Source: Maioricimonas rarisocia (GTDB taxonomy: Bacteria; Planctomycetota; Planctomycetia; Planctomycetales; Planctomycetaceae). From it: a stretch of DNA of 64,000 bases. The notes beneath the pieces are model-generated. The model did not search any database and was not told the origin of the DNA. It worked only from the letters and a program-made list of their open reading frames with translations. This document shows, piece after piece, positions 1 through 9,047 of this stretch. Numbering within the stretch: position 1 is the first letter of the stretch; every line of letters starts with the position of its first letter. The DNA is taken from the NCBI RefSeq assembly GCF_007747795.1, contig NZ_CP036275.1:3086853-3150852 (forward strand), in the 5' to 3' direction. The position numbers and the translations under genes were made by a program.

Positions 1-2
1 GC

Positions 3-482
3 GATGAGGCGGGCCCGTTCCGCGAGCGGCTGAACGCTATCGAAGCGAGTCTGGATGAGCGACAGCCGACTGTCGACTTCGCTGCCACAATGCGCGGGCC
101 GAAGGGCGTGAGCGGCTACGTTCTCGAAACCGTCCCGGTCGCCCTGCATGCCTGGCTGAGTCATCCCCGCGACTTTGCCGGGGCGGTGACGGCCGTGATC
201 CGCTGTGGCGGCGATACCGATACGACGGCCGCCATTACCGGCGGCATTGTCGGAGCAGCGGTCGGACGCGAAGGTATCCCGGCAGACTGGCTCAACCGGC
301 TGGCGGACTGGCCGCTGACCGTCGGCTGGATGGAACGTCTTTGCGACGACGCAGAACGATCGCTTGCGGGCGAATCGGTTTCGGCCAGGTCGCTTCCTGC
401 GTGGAAGGTGCTCCCGCGGAACCTGCTGTTCTTTTCGGTCGTCTTGGCGCATGGCTTCCGCCGACTGTTGCCGCCGTGGTGA
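3..482 (+). CDS. ADP-ribosylglycohydrolase family protein (C-terminal part)
   Basis: The frame is open from the left edge of the window, so the start of this gene lies outside. The visible 159 residues contain the hallmark GGDTDTTAAITGGIVGAAVG at about residues 62-81. The family uses this aspartate/threonine stretch to bind the two Mg2+ ions that catalyse removal of ADP-ribose from proteins or small molecules. A proline- and tryptophan-bearing helix (IPADWLNRLADWPL) follows, as is usual at the end of the fold. Some family members act on other substrates, such as dinitrogenase reductase or crystallin-like relatives, so the substrate is unknown. The next gene is nearly 800 bases away, beyond repeat DNA, so no operon partner is visible downstream. 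Confidence 0.85.
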   Translation, partial: DEAGPFRERLNAIEASLDERQPTVDFAATMRGPKGVSGYVLETVPVALHAWLSHPRDFAGAVTAVIRCGGDTDTTAAITGGIVGAAVGREGIPADWLNRLADWPLTVGWMERLCDDAERSLAGESVSARSLPAWKVLPRNLLFFSVVLAHGFRRLLPPW

Positions 483-490
483 GCCGTGTG

Positions 491-1163
491 AGATTCAAAT
501 GAAACCACGGAGGCACGGAGACACGGAGAATAAATCTGTAGGGCAGGCTCTGCCTGCCGAGCATCGAAGTGAAGGAACGCGTAGGTCAGGCATCGCCTGA
601 CGATCGCCGACGTGCCTCGTTGTAAGTGATTCAATTGAAACCACGGAGTTGTCATGACGGTGCGACGCCCCGGAGGATGAAAATCATCGCGGGGTGCCAT
701 GGCCTCGCCGCGCAGCGGAGTGGTCATGCGGCATGCCTCCCCTTTGAGGCAAGCATGAACGTCGAACGACGTTCGCACTGCTGGAGAAAGCCAGCAGTGG
801 CACCCATGGAGCCCCCGGAACTATTCCACGGAGCGTCAGCGTCTATTTTCATAGGAGGCACGGAGACACGGAGAAAGTCTCAGGACATCGAAGGCCAAAC
901 GCCGCCTGCGGGTGCCACTGGCGGCTTGCGCGCCAGTGCGGACGTTGCGCACGTGTGATTCATCCGAACGGCTACTGCCCGGTGGCATGCTCGTCCGGTA
1001 AGGCAAGCATGGAGGGCGAGTAAGCTATGGCCTCTTGCCGGCTATGCTGGCCGCGATTGACGAGCAACCGCGGGTACCCCATTCCTCGAGGCAAAAGTCT
1101 TGAGCCCTCACAACCACGCCCTTCACTTCAGTATGACAACGAGCCGCGACCGTGAGGGAGCGG
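491..1163. repeat. Intergenic mosaic of short repeats (copy 1)
   Basis: This gene-free stretch is built of short modules that recur at 2.0-2.5, 5.3-5.9 and 27.7-28.1 kb. Module A (ACGGAGGCACGGAGACACGG and variants) lies at 501-528, 637-648 and 854-873. Module B, the palindrome GGGCAGGCTCTGCCTGCC, lies at 541-558. A hairpin CACTGGCG...CGCCAGTG lies at 915-937. A GCCGGC/CCGCGG-rich module lies around 1031-1080, and module C (GAGCCGCGACCGTGAGGGAG) lies within 1135-1163. Open frames across it on both strands have no recognisable protein and are best read as repeat DNA. Confidence 0.75.
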
Positions 1164-1275
1164 AATGGAGCGCGAACCACTTGCCTGCATGTACCGGCGT
1201 CGTCATCGTACCAGTGGCTGGCGGCCGGTGCCGTCAGCGTCTCGTCATCGCCTCGCAGGACAGGGAGCCGGACTG

Positions 1276-2040
1276 GTGCCATCACGATTTCGTCAGCGAC
1301 TGAAGAACGGGGAGCGGCTGTGGGGAACGATGGTGACGCTCCCCACCCCCTCCACCGCCGAGATCCTCGCCGATGCCGGCTTCGACTGGCTGTTCATCGA
1401 TGCCGAGCACGGGCCGCTGCAGACCGCCGATGTGTTGGGAATCCTGCAGGCGGTCAGCCATCGCGTCGCCTGCATCGTTCGCGTCCCGGCCTGCGACGAG
1501 GTGGAAATCAAACGGGTGCTCGATCTGGGAGCCCACGGCATCATCGTGCCGCAGGTGAACACGCCGGAGATGGCGGCCGAGGTCGTCCGCTTCGCCCGCT
1601 ATGCACCGGATGGGAACCGTGGCGTCGGTCTGGCCCGGGCGCACGGGTACGGCTTCCGGTTTGATGAGTACGTGAAGGAGGCGAACGAGCAGATCAGCGT
1701 CGTGGTGCAGGCGGAGCATCGCGACGCGGTCGAGAACATCGAGCAGATTGCGGCTGTTCCCGGCGTTGATGCCGTGCTGGTCGGACCGTACGACCTCTCG
1801 GCGAGCTACCACAAAATGGGGCAGATCGATGATCCGGAAGTCGTCGCGGCGATCGACCGGGTGACGGAGTGCTGCCAGGCCGCGGGGCTGCCGCTGGGGC
1901 ACTTCGGCGTGACGGCGGAGGCGGTGCAGCCCTACGTGGAAAAAGGTTACACGCTGATCGTCGCCGGCGTGGACGTGCTGTTTCTGGGAGGCGGGGCCCG
2001 GCGGATCCTCGGCCAGCTGCAGGAGGACGCGCAGGCGTGA
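1276..2040 (+). CDS. HpcH/HpaI-type aldolase (2,4-dihydroxyhept-2-ene-1,7-dioic acid aldolase family)
   Basis: This is a class II pyruvate aldolase of 254 residues, which cleaves or forms 2-keto-3-deoxy or 4-hydroxy-2-oxo acids using a divalent metal. Family landmarks are GTMVTLPTPSTAEILADAGF near the N-terminus, FIDAEHGPL with the metal-site glutamate region, the central DLGAHGIIVPQVNT, and VGPYDLSASY. The frame extends upstream to 1165, but that extension runs through repeat DNA. The GTG at 1276 has AGGGAG at 1262-1267, and it gives the usual family start (RFRQRLKNGERLWGT) and length. It stands alone between two repeat-filled spacers, so the pathway is not indicated by neighbours. Confidence 0.88.
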   Translation: MPSRFRQRLKNGERLWGTMVTLPTPSTAEILADAGFDWLFIDAEHGPLQTADVLGILQAVSHRVACIVRVPACDEVEIKRVLDLGAHGIIVPQVNTPEMAAEVVRFARYAPDGNRGVGLARAHGYGFRFDEYVKEANEQISVVVQAEHRDAVENIEQIAAVPGVDAVLVGPYDLSASYHKMGQIDDPEVVAAIDRVTECCQAAGLPLGHFGVTAEAVQPYVEKGYTLIVAGVDVLFLGGGARRILGQLQEDAQA

Positions 2041-2534
2041 GATCGCCGAAGTTGCCTGTTATGAACGGCTCGAATGAAACCACGGAGGCACGGAGACACG
2101 GAGGAAAGAGCCGTAGGGCAGGCTCTGCCTGCCGGAGCATCTGATGGCCTCCTGCCGGCTGCGCCGGCCCCGGTTTGAAAAACCGGGGTTACCCGTTCAT
2201 CGACTCCGCTGAGACACCCGGGGGCAGCAGGATGCGGGGTGCCTTGCGGTTCCCTCGAGCCTCGCGTCTCAAGTCTCGAGCCTTCGAAACCACGCCCGTC
2301 ACTCCGCTGCGCTTCGTTCTGTGTCGTGCCACCCCGGTTCGCCTGCGGATCGTCGCCGTGAGGAAGGCTTGAGGATCGAGACTCGAGTGATGAGCGGCTT
2401 TCTCGCATCATCACCGGTGTGCGCGGTGCGTGAGCCACGGGGAGACAACGAGCCGCGACCGTGAGGGAGCGGAAGCGAATCGCGCTTTGCACGGCCACTC
2501 CGCCGCGCGGCGAGGCTATGGCACCTATGTTCAG
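2041..2534. repeat. Intergenic mosaic of short repeats (copy 2)
   Basis: The same modules as copy 1 recur: module A at 2076-2105, palindrome B at 2116-2135, the GCCGGCTGCGCCGGCC-type module at about 2153-2170, a CTCGAG-containing module with a CACTCCGCTGCGCTTCG segment at about 2255-2320, and module C at 2444-2473. It separates the aldolase from the convergent hydrolase. No gene is supported here. Confidence 0.75.
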
Positions 2535-3482
2535 CTACCGCCCGTCCCCATCCGCCTCACCCGACAGCAGCTCCATCTCCTTCAGCCACGCTGCCGCACG
2601 CTGCGGCCAGTGCGTCACCGCCTGTGACGTTTCACGAAGGCCGAAGCCATGGCCGCCGTCGTGATAGACGTGCAGCTCGGCCGGCACATCCGCCTGCTTG
2701 AGTGCCGCAAACAACGCCACGCTGTTCAGACACGAGACGCGGTCGTCGACGGCGTGGACGAAAAACATCGGCGGCGTCCGCTCCGTCACGGTGTATTTGC
2801 TGTCGAGCTGACCTGCATCGTCGGCGATCCGGGCAGGGTAGACCAGAATGGCGAAGTCGGCAGCACAGGAGTGTTCGTCCACGGCGTCGATCGGTTCGTA
2901 CTGGCGGTCGCCGTTGCGGACGGCCGTGAGGGCCGCGGTCTGACCGCCGGCCGAGAACCCGAGAATGCCCACCCGCTCGGAATCGATGCCCCACTCCCCT
3001 GCCCGGCTGCGGACCAGGCTGAGCGTCCGCTGGGCATCCATCACCGGGCCCTGCCACGTTCCCGGTTCGCCGTGCTGCCGGGTGGGGACGCGGTACTTCA
3101 GCACGAAGGCCGTCACGCCGATCGTGTTGAGCCACTCGGCGACTTCGGTCCCTTCAAGATCCCATGCGAGAATGCTGAAGCCGCCGCCGGGGCAGACGAT
3201 GCAGGCGGCTCCGTTCGCTCTGTCGGCGGGCGGGGTGAAAACGTGCAGCTCGGCGTTGGCGATGTTCGTCAGCTTCATCACCGACTTGCCGCCGACGAGT
3301 CGGTCGTCCGGTTTCTGGCGGTCCCGCTCCGGTCCATCGACAAGGGCGGGAGGTCCCGGCGGATCACCTGGCCAGACGCTCAGGGCGTCGCCGGCCCGCG
3401 ACACCGCAGCAACCGTGAGCAGGCCCGCGAGCGAGAGAATCAGGAACATAATCGACAGCAGCCGTGGTGCGTGACGCATCAT
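2535..3482 (-). CDS. Secreted alpha/beta hydrolase, acetyl-esterase/xylanase-type
   Basis: This 315-residue protein starts with a clear signal peptide (MMRHAPRLLSIMFLILSLAG, cleavage near SRAGDA). The alpha/beta hydrolase core follows: oxyanion loop CPGGGFSILAWDLEG, nucleophile elbow GFSAGG, acidic residue in HAVDDRVSC, and catalytic histidine in HDGGHGFG. This order and the N-terminal KLTNIANAELHVFTPP strand match the planctomycete BD-FAE/esterase family, thought to deacetylate polysaccharides. The frame extends 82 codons further upstream without any protein-like signal; the ATG at 3482 places the signal peptide at the N-terminus. The substrate is inferred only, though the sulfatases elsewhere in the window fit a polysaccharide-degrading lifestyle. 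Confidence 0.87.
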   Translation of the reverse strand: MMRHAPRLLSIMFLILSLAGLLTVAAVSRAGDALSVWPGDPPGPPALVDGPERDRQKPDDRLVGGKSVMKLTNIANAELHVFTPPADRANGAACIVCPGGGFSILAWDLEGTEVAEWLNTIGVTAFVLKYRVPTRQHGEPGTWQGPVMDAQRTLSLVRSRAGEWGIDSERVGILGFSAGGQTAALTAVRNGDRQYEPIDAVDEHSCAADFAILVYPARIADDAGQLDSKYTVTERTPPMFFVHAVDDRVSCLNSVALFAALKQADVPAELHVYHDGGHGFGLRETSQAVTHWPQRAAAWLKEMELLSGEADGDGR

Positions 3483-3565
3483 GAACGGACTTTCTGGTAA
3501 ACGGCATGCCGGTGGGGACAACGCGAGGTCGAGCCGCGGTCGGTGCAACCCGGCTCGTCCCGCAC

Positions 3566-5140
3566 CTACGCAGACTTTGCTCCCGGGTGTCCTTCCTCGA
3601 TGACGAAGGTGCCTTTGGTGAGGAGCGGAGAGCCCGGCTTGTCGACGAACGGCGTGGCGCGGAAGCGTGCTGTCCACTCCTGCGGCGTCACTTCGCACGA
3701 GACGTAGCCACGATTCGAGTTGTACCACTTCACGAAATCGTTCTGTTTCGCGGCCCGCTCGTACTCGGCGATGACGTTGCCGCCGTTCCCGCCGGAGGTC
3801 ATCGATGTTCCGACGAGCTCGGTGCCGACCAGCGGCGACTTCGGATTCTGGAAATCAAGCTGCAGGTCGTTGACCCAGTTGACGTGGATGTCGCCGGTCA
3901 GCACGACCGGGTTGGGGACCTTGCGGTCGTGGAAGAACTGGAGCAGGCGGCGGCGGCTGACCTCGTAGCCGGGCCACTGGTCCATGCTGTAGCGGCGGTC
4001 TTCCCCTTCTCCGCGATTGAGCGGCGCCATCATCACCTGCTGGGCCAGCACGTTCCAGGTGGCGGTGGACTGCAGCAGGTTCGACATCAGCCAGTGCTCC
4101 TGCCTGGGCCCGAGCATGGTCGCTTGTGGATCGAACACCTTGCCGGTCATGGGCTTCTGATGGTCGCCGTTTGGCTGATCCGTCCGGTACTGCCGGGTAT
4201 CGAGCACGTGGAAGTTGGCCAGACGCCCGTATCGGCAGCGTCGATACAACGTCATATAGGGGCCGCGGGGAAACGACCGTCGTCGCAGCGGCATGAACTC
4301 GTAGTACGCCTGGTACGCGTTCATGCGTCGGGCGAGGAATTCTTCCGGCGCGATGCCCTCTTCTTCGGAGACGAGATTCGCGTAGTTGTTGTCGAACTCG
4401 TGGTCATCCCACGTGACGAGCCACGGAAACAGCCGGTGCGTGTCCTGCAGCGTCATGTCGAGGCGGTACTGCGAATACCGCGTGCGGTAGTCGTCGAGGC
4501 TCTCGATCTCGCTGCCGACGTGCTTGCGGGGCCGATTGTCGACCCCCTTGTACTCATAGATGTAGTCGCCCAGGTGGATGACCAGGTCGAGGTCCTCCTG
4601 CTGCATATGCGGATAGCCGTTGAAGTATCCGCTTTCGTAATGCTGGCAGGACGTGTAGGCGAACCGCATCCGGTCCGGCATCGCATCCGGCTCGGGGGCA
4701 GTTCGCGTGCGGCCGACGGGACTCGTCTCGTTTCCGGCATGAAAGCGATAGAAGTACCAGCGGAGTGGCTCGAGGCCGTCCACTTCGACATGCACCGAGT
4801 GCCCGAGTTGCGGCATCGCCAGAGCCGTTCCCTTGCGAGCCACATCGGCGAACGCTTCGTCGGTGGCGACCTCCCACTGAACTCGCACGGGCTCGCTGGG
4901 CATTCCTCCGCCGGCGAGGGGCTCGGGGGCCAGTCGCGTCCAGATCACCACGCCGTCTGATTCGGGATCGCCTGACGCCACGCCGAGCGTGAATGGATTG
5001 CCGTTGAACTGCGGCTTGCCGGTTACCTCTCCTTCAGCACGCAACGCGATGGTGGGAATCGCCGAGACAGCCGCCATGTAACGAAGGAATTCGCGGCGTT
5101 CGATTCCGTACTGTCGCGTCGCAGACCGATTCCCGTGCAT
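3566..5140 (-). CDS. phoD: PhoD-type alkaline phosphatase, Tat-exported
   Basis: The 524-residue product hydrolyses phosphomonoesters or phosphodiesters outside the cytoplasm with a Ca/Fe centre. A twin-arginine signal (ERREFLRYMAAVSAIPTIAL) lies at about residues 14-33. It is followed by the PhoD N-terminal beta domain (FTLGVASGDPESDGVVIWTR) and the metallophosphatase core: FAYTSCQHYESGYFNGY, HLGDYIYEYKG, WDDHEFDNNY and LTGDIHVNWV. The ATG at 5140 is preceded by AGGAAC at a suitable distance; a second ATG at 5155 is also possible. The frame continues to 5302 through non-protein-like sequence. The last residues (SPLLTKGTFVIEEGHPG) match the family end, so the gene looks intact. Confidence 0.9.
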   Translation of the reverse strand: MHGNRSATRQYGIERREFLRYMAAVSAIPTIALRAEGEVTGKPQFNGNPFTLGVASGDPESDGVVIWTRLAPEPLAGGGMPSEPVRVQWEVATDEAFADVARKGTALAMPQLGHSVHVEVDGLEPLRWYFYRFHAGNETSPVGRTRTAPEPDAMPDRMRFAYTSCQHYESGYFNGYPHMQQEDLDLVIHLGDYIYEYKGVDNRPRKHVGSEIESLDDYRTRYSQYRLDMTLQDTHRLFPWLVTWDDHEFDNNYANLVSEEEGIAPEEFLARRMNAYQAYYEFMPLRRRSFPRGPYMTLYRRCRYGRLANFHVLDTRQYRTDQPNGDHQKPMTGKVFDPQATMLGPRQEHWLMSNLLQSTATWNVLAQQVMMAPLNRGEGEDRRYSMDQWPGYEVSRRRLLQFFHDRKVPNPVVLTGDIHVNWVNDLQLDFQNPKSPLVGTELVGTSMTSGGNGGNVIAEYERAAKQNDFVKWYNSNRGYVSCEVTPQEWTARFRATPFVDKPGSPLLTKGTFVIEEGHPGAKSA

Positions 5141-5280
5141 CGTTCGTTCCTGCATCAGTGGAGTGGGGCGAGTCTGTGGTGTCCGTTGCCGCATTGTGAC
5201 GAATTGATGCGGAGTTCTCGACCGTGCTGGGTGTCGGGCAGTGCAAGACCACCCACTGCGAAGCGAGCAACCTGTGCTCG

Positions 5281-5938
5281 TTTGCTGGATCAAGAGAACC
5301 ACGGAGGCACAGAGACACGGAGGAATCTCACGTAGTACTGCGTAGAACGTTGTAGGAGGGTGCCACTGGCGGCCTGCCGGCCAGTGCGGACGTTGTGCAC
5401 GTGTAGTGCGTGGGAAAGGCGTGGGGCTCGCGACTCGAGAGATGAGCGGCCCTCTCGTAGGACAACAGGCGAGACCGGAGCGTGAGCTCCGGGGATGACA
5501 ACGAGCCGCGACCGTGAGGGAGCGGAGGCCATGGCACCCGCATTCATCGACCTCTCATCCGCTCCACCCGTCAGCAGCTCCATCTCCGCCAGCAGTGTAG
5601 GTCCGGCACCGCCTGACGATCGCCGACGTTGCCTGTCAGGAACGGCTCAAATGAAACCACGGAGAAACGGAGGAAAGGCCGTAGGGCAGGCTCCGCCTGC
5701 CGGAGCACGAGTGGCGGCCCGGGTGGCATGCGCGCCCTTCAGGGCAAGCATGTGGGGCCAATGTGTGTTGGCCTCTTGCCGGCTGCGCCGGCCGCGGTTG
5801 GCGAGCAACCGCGGGTACCCAGTTCCTCGAGCCTCAGGTCTCGAGCCTTCAAAACCACGCCCATCACTCCGCTGCGCTTCGTTCTGGGTCGTGCCACCCT
5901 GTCGCTGGTTACAGCATGCCACCCGATGCCAGTATGCG
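5281..5938. repeat. Intergenic mosaic of short repeats (copy 3)
   Basis: The roughly 800-base gap upstream of phoD holds module A at 5296-5323 and 5652-5675. The hairpin CACTGGCGGCCTGCCGGCCAGTG arrangement lies at 5364-5386, the same hairpin as at 915-937. Module C lies at 5497-5526, palindrome B (GGCAGGCTCCGCCTGCC) at 5684-5703, and the GCCGGC/CCGCGG module plus its CTCGAG-containing companion at about 5770-5890. No gene is supported. Confidence 0.75.
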
Positions 5939-7039
5939 TCACACAAAGCAGACAGCGTTCACCGGCGGGAGGTGTTGCGACAGGCAGGTCCAGCGGTCTC
6001 CCTGGTCGTCCGAGAACCACAGCCCGCCGGTCGTCGAGCCCATCGCGAGTTCTTCGCCGGTCTCATCGACAGCGAGGCCGTGGCGGTACACCAGGTCCCA
6101 TGCCGGTGCGGGGGGAAGGCCGTCCGAGAGTACGTCGAAGCTCTCGCCGCCGTCACGCGTGCGGGAGACGACGAACCGGCCGTCGACGGGCACGCGGCAG
6201 GCATCTTTTACCGCCGGGACGAACCATGCCGTTTCGGGACGGGTGGGATGGACGGCTACGGCGAAGCCGAACCCGGAGGGTTTCGCGGCAGGAACGTCGC
6301 TCCAGCTTCGACCGCCGTCCGTCGAGCGAAAGATACCGCAGTGATGCTGCACCCACAGATGTCGCGGAGCGGAGGGGCACTGCACCATTCGGTGCGGATC
6401 CTGGATCGTCGGATCTTCCGTTCGGTCGGGTGGCATGAAGTCCGCCTTCATGCCGGTGCCGAGTTCCCAGGACTCGCCATCGTCATTGCTGATCCATGCC
6501 CCTCCACACGAGACGGCCACCCGAATCGATCGTGAGTTGCCGGGATCGATGCAGATCGAATGAATGGCGGGCCAGTCGTATCCACCGCCGAACCAGTTCT
6601 TCCGCTCGTCGCGATCCCACATGCTGCGGACGAGCGTCCAGGTCTCTCCGTCGTCGTCGGAGCGAAACAGGCCTCCGGGACCGGTGCCGGCCCAGAGCCG
6701 GCCGGGCTGATCGTCACCGCCCGCCTCGAGTGCCCAGAGCAGTTTGAGTGCCGCCGGTTCGGGCTCCTTCCCGTCGCCGGTGATGATCTGATCGTGTTCT
6801 TCGTAGGTGGGGACCGATGCTTCGGACCAGTTGTCACCGTCGTCGTCAGAAATGTGCCGCTTGACGCCGAAGTGACCGAGGTTGAGAGCCGCATGCATCC
6901 GCCCGCTGCGGGGGTCGCGGAACGTCAGCGTGACGTTTTCGCCGAGAAACGCCGGTGCATCTGATTTCCAGCCGTTGCTGCCGCCGCGCGTGATCGTGAA
7001 CAGACCCTTTCGGGTCGAAACCAGCATGCGGTCCGCCAT
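5939..7039 (-). CDS. Asp-box (BNR) beta-propeller, sialidase-like fold protein
   Basis: The product has 366 residues with repeated Asp-box motifs (SxDxGxTW type): SDDDGETWTL, SNDDGESWEL, STDGGRSWSD, TRDGGESFDV and SDDQGDRWTC, spaced as in six-bladed sialidase or sortilin propellers. It has no signal peptide (MADRMLVSTRKGLFTI), so it is probably cytoplasmic, unlike true secreted sialidases. I see no arginine triad or FRIP motif, so an exo-sialidase annotation would overstate it. It starts three bases after the stop of the MoaD/ThiS-like gene. The GGGGG run encoding that protein's last two glycines also lies where this gene's ribosome-binding site should be. The two are therefore translationally coupled and probably act together. 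Confidence 0.82.
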   Translation of the reverse strand: MADRMLVSTRKGLFTITRGGSNGWKSDAPAFLGENVTLTFRDPRSGRMHAALNLGHFGVKRHISDDDGDNWSEASVPTYEEHDQIITGDGKEPEPAALKLLWALEAGGDDQPGRLWAGTGPGGLFRSDDDGETWTLVRSMWDRDERKNWFGGGYDWPAIHSICIDPGNSRSIRVAVSCGGAWISNDDGESWELGTGMKADFMPPDRTEDPTIQDPHRMVQCPSAPRHLWVQHHCGIFRSTDGGRSWSDVPAAKPSGFGFAVAVHPTRPETAWFVPAVKDACRVPVDGRFVVSRTRDGGESFDVLSDGLPPAPAWDLVYRHGLAVDETGEELAMGSTTGGLWFSDDQGDRWTCLSQHLPPVNAVCFV

Positions 7040-7042
7040 GGA

Positions 7043-7333
7043 TTAACCCCCGGAGAGTGCCTGAAAGAGATAGATCTCGGACTGTGGAGTGACGGGCGTC
7101 GCCAGCGACCGTTTGTCGTCGATGGCGATGCCGTCCACAAAGACGGCGACGTGATGCCGGACCTGCCCCTGTTCGTCGAGGACATATCCGCGAAGCTGCT
7201 GCTGCTGTTCGAAGAGTCGGTCGAGGACTTCGCGGACGGTCTGACCTTCGACGGTCCACGTCGCGGGGCCGGCCTGCGCAGGGCGGTCGTTGATCCAGCG
7301 GGACAGTGCAGGAGCGGCGGTGACCGTTGCCAT
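7043..7333 (-). CDS. MoaD/ThiS-family ubiquitin-like sulfur-carrier-like protein
   Basis: This is a 96-residue beta-grasp protein that ends in ALSGG. In MoaD, ThiS and related carriers the terminal Gly-Gly is adenylated by an E1-like enzyme and turned into a thiocarboxylate. Family features are TVREVLDRLFEQQQQLRGYVLDE, VAVFVDGIAI (the MoaD strand) and EIYLFQALSGG at the end. No E1-like gene, molybdopterin synthase large subunit or thiazole synthase is nearby. The only partner is the Asp-box propeller immediately downstream. The function is therefore not molybdopterin or thiamin synthesis by context. It could be a sulfur donor for an unknown pathway or a protein modifier. Confidence 0.85.
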   Translation of the reverse strand: MATVTAAPALSRWINDRPAQAGPATWTVEGQTVREVLDRLFEQQQQLRGYVLDEQGQVRHHVAVFVDGIAIDDKRSLATPVTPQSEIYLFQALSGG

Positions 7334-7757
7334 GAAGTGCGTCCGAATGGGACCGGTGAAGATACCTCGTGACTGCCTACTGTAACGTGCCGAACGCGCG
7401 TTCGCTCATTGAGTCGGCTCAAATGCCGGGTGCGACGGACCTCCTGCTTCAACCTCCTTGTCGAAGCAGATGCGTACGGATCGACGACACATTGGAAGTT
7501 TTTTGGGATTTCCGATGCGACCTGCCGGCCCTGTCCCGGAAGCGACCGCCGCCGGGCGTCGTAAGCGGTTACGGTTCAGACGGATCGGACAGCTGCTGAA
7601 TGCAGAAGTGGGCCGACTGACAGGATCACGACCTCTGCGGCAGTCTGAATCGGAGGGGCTGTGGACGGCGGCTCACGCCGGCCGGTTGCTCCGATGTACC
7701 CGACGGTGGTAGGTTCGTAGAGGATTTCCGCACGCGTCCCTTTCGGGAGCAGGCCAC
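7334..7757. other. Divergent intergenic region with a 14-bp palindrome
   Basis: This 424-base stretch lies between the divergently transcribed MoaD-like gene and the kinase operon, so it must hold promoters for both. The one feature that stands out is a perfect palindrome, CGAACGCGCGTTCG, at 7391-7404, which could be an operator. I see no convincing ORF, RNA gene or unmistakable sigma-70 promoter. Confidence 0.4.
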
Positions 7758-9029
7758 GTGATTCAGGCAGTCCTGCAGAACTTGATGAACGAGATCGTCG
7801 CCACTTTGCTGGTGACGGGCGGCGTCTCGTTATTCGAACAGTTCAAACGCATTCTCCATCGGCGGGCTGTCCGGGCACCGGCCAGGCGGCTGCACGAACT
7901 GCTCGACGCCTTCGGCCAGCTGAGTCCGCGCCAGATCGATCGGCTCATTGCCGAGGCGGAACGACATCATGGCCAGCGGTTCCCTGACGAACAGCGGCAG
8001 GAACTGCACGACCTGATGCGGAACCTCGCGCGGGGAGCACAGCTTCTGACCAGTCAGGGGAAGCCGACCAGCGCCTACCTGCGGTCGGAACGACTGCTCG
8101 AACAACTGCTGCTGGACCTTCAGCCGGTCCGCCGACGGGGAGAGCGCGCCGGAGTCGGGCACTCCGAATGGATCCTCGACCGGTTCCTGGGCCGCGGGGC
8201 CTACGGAGAGGTCTGGTCGGCGACGATGGAAGGAAGTACCTGGCAGCGGGCCTTCAAGTTCTTCACACAGCCGGAGGCACGCGAGTGGGTGCAGCGCGAA
8301 CGGGAGAACCTGATCGCGCTGAAGGAGGCGCTCCCGAGCGAGCACCCCAATATCATGCCGCTGCACGGCGTCTCGATCGACGATCAGGAGTACCCGTTCT
8401 TTCAGTTCGAATATGCGTCGGGCGGTTCGCTGGAAGAGTGGATTCTCGAAGATCCCGACGTGCGGACGCCGCTGGAGAAGTCGAACGTTCTCTTCGGAAT
8501 TGTCGAAGGGCTCGCGGCCACACATGAAAAGGGGATCTTTCACCGCGACATCAAGCCGGCCAACATTGTGCTCTCGGAGGGCCCCGACCCGATCCCCAAG
8601 CTGACGGATTTCGGGCTGGCTACCTGTGATCTGGCAGCCCGCCGTGGCTCGTCGTCCGAGCAGACCGCGGCTCTGCTGGCCGGGACGAGCATGTATCTGC
8701 CTCCCGAAGCGAAGTGTCCGTTCGCCGAGGTCGATCCTGCCCTGCAGGACATCTTTGCTGTCGGTGTCGTCTGGTATCAGCTCTGCGTCGAACGGATCGA
8801 GCAGCCCCCCTACAGCTTTGCTCGACGCCTGGCGGCACACGACGTCGATTCGCACACGATCGATCTGATCACCCGCTGCCTCGCCGCCCCGGAGGAACGA
8901 TTCCCGAATGCGGTGGAGCTTCGCGAACACCTGTTCGATCGAGTTCCCGAGCACTGGCCGGTTCCCGAGGGAATGTACGACGTGCAGTATCTGGTTCGCG
9001 AGGCACTGCTTCCATCTGATCCGGTCTGA
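7758..9029 (+). CDS. Serine/threonine protein kinase with novel N-terminal domain (operon gene 1)
   Basis: This is a 423-residue Hanks-type kinase. Residues 1-137 form a helical N-terminal region that begins with a hydrophobic segment (NEIVATLLVTGGVSLFEQF, 11-29) and continues as charged helices; I do not recognise it. The kinase domain begins near 138: glycine loop GRGAYGEV (~145-152), ATP lysine K167 in RAFKFF, catalytic HRDIKPANI (262-270), DFG at 284-286, and GTSMYLPPE in place of GTxxYxxPE. All key catalytic residues are present, so it should be active. The start is GTG at 7758, preceded by GGGAGCAGG. Unlike most planctomycete kinases it lacks a C-terminal sensor domain. It is followed after 18 bases by the winged-helix protein. 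Confidence 0.88.
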   Translation: MIQAVLQNLMNEIVATLLVTGGVSLFEQFKRILHRRAVRAPARRLHELLDAFGQLSPRQIDRLIAEAERHHGQRFPDEQRQELHDLMRNLARGAQLLTSQGKPTSAYLRSERLLEQLLLDLQPVRRRGERAGVGHSEWILDRFLGRGAYGEVWSATMEGSTWQRAFKFFTQPEAREWVQRERENLIALKEALPSEHPNIMPLHGVSIDDQEYPFFQFEYASGGSLEEWILEDPDVRTPLEKSNVLFGIVEGLAATHEKGIFHRDIKPANIVLSEGPDPIPKLTDFGLATCDLAARRGSSSEQTAALLAGTSMYLPPEAKCPFAEVDPALQDIFAVGVVWYQLCVERIEQPPYSFARRLAAHDVDSHTIDLITRCLAAPEERFPNAVELREHLFDRVPEHWPVPEGMYDVQYLVREALLPSDPV

Positions 9030-9047
9030 CTAGAAAGAATAATCGCG

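Noticed and set aside
1165-1275. Upstream extension of the HpaI-type aldolase
   Set aside because: Runs from repeat module C; the GTG at 1276 has a Shine-Dalgarno sequence and gives the normal family length.
5939-7039. True secreted sialidase
   Set aside because: Asp-boxes are present, but there is no signal peptide and no catalytic arginine triad or FRIP motif visible.
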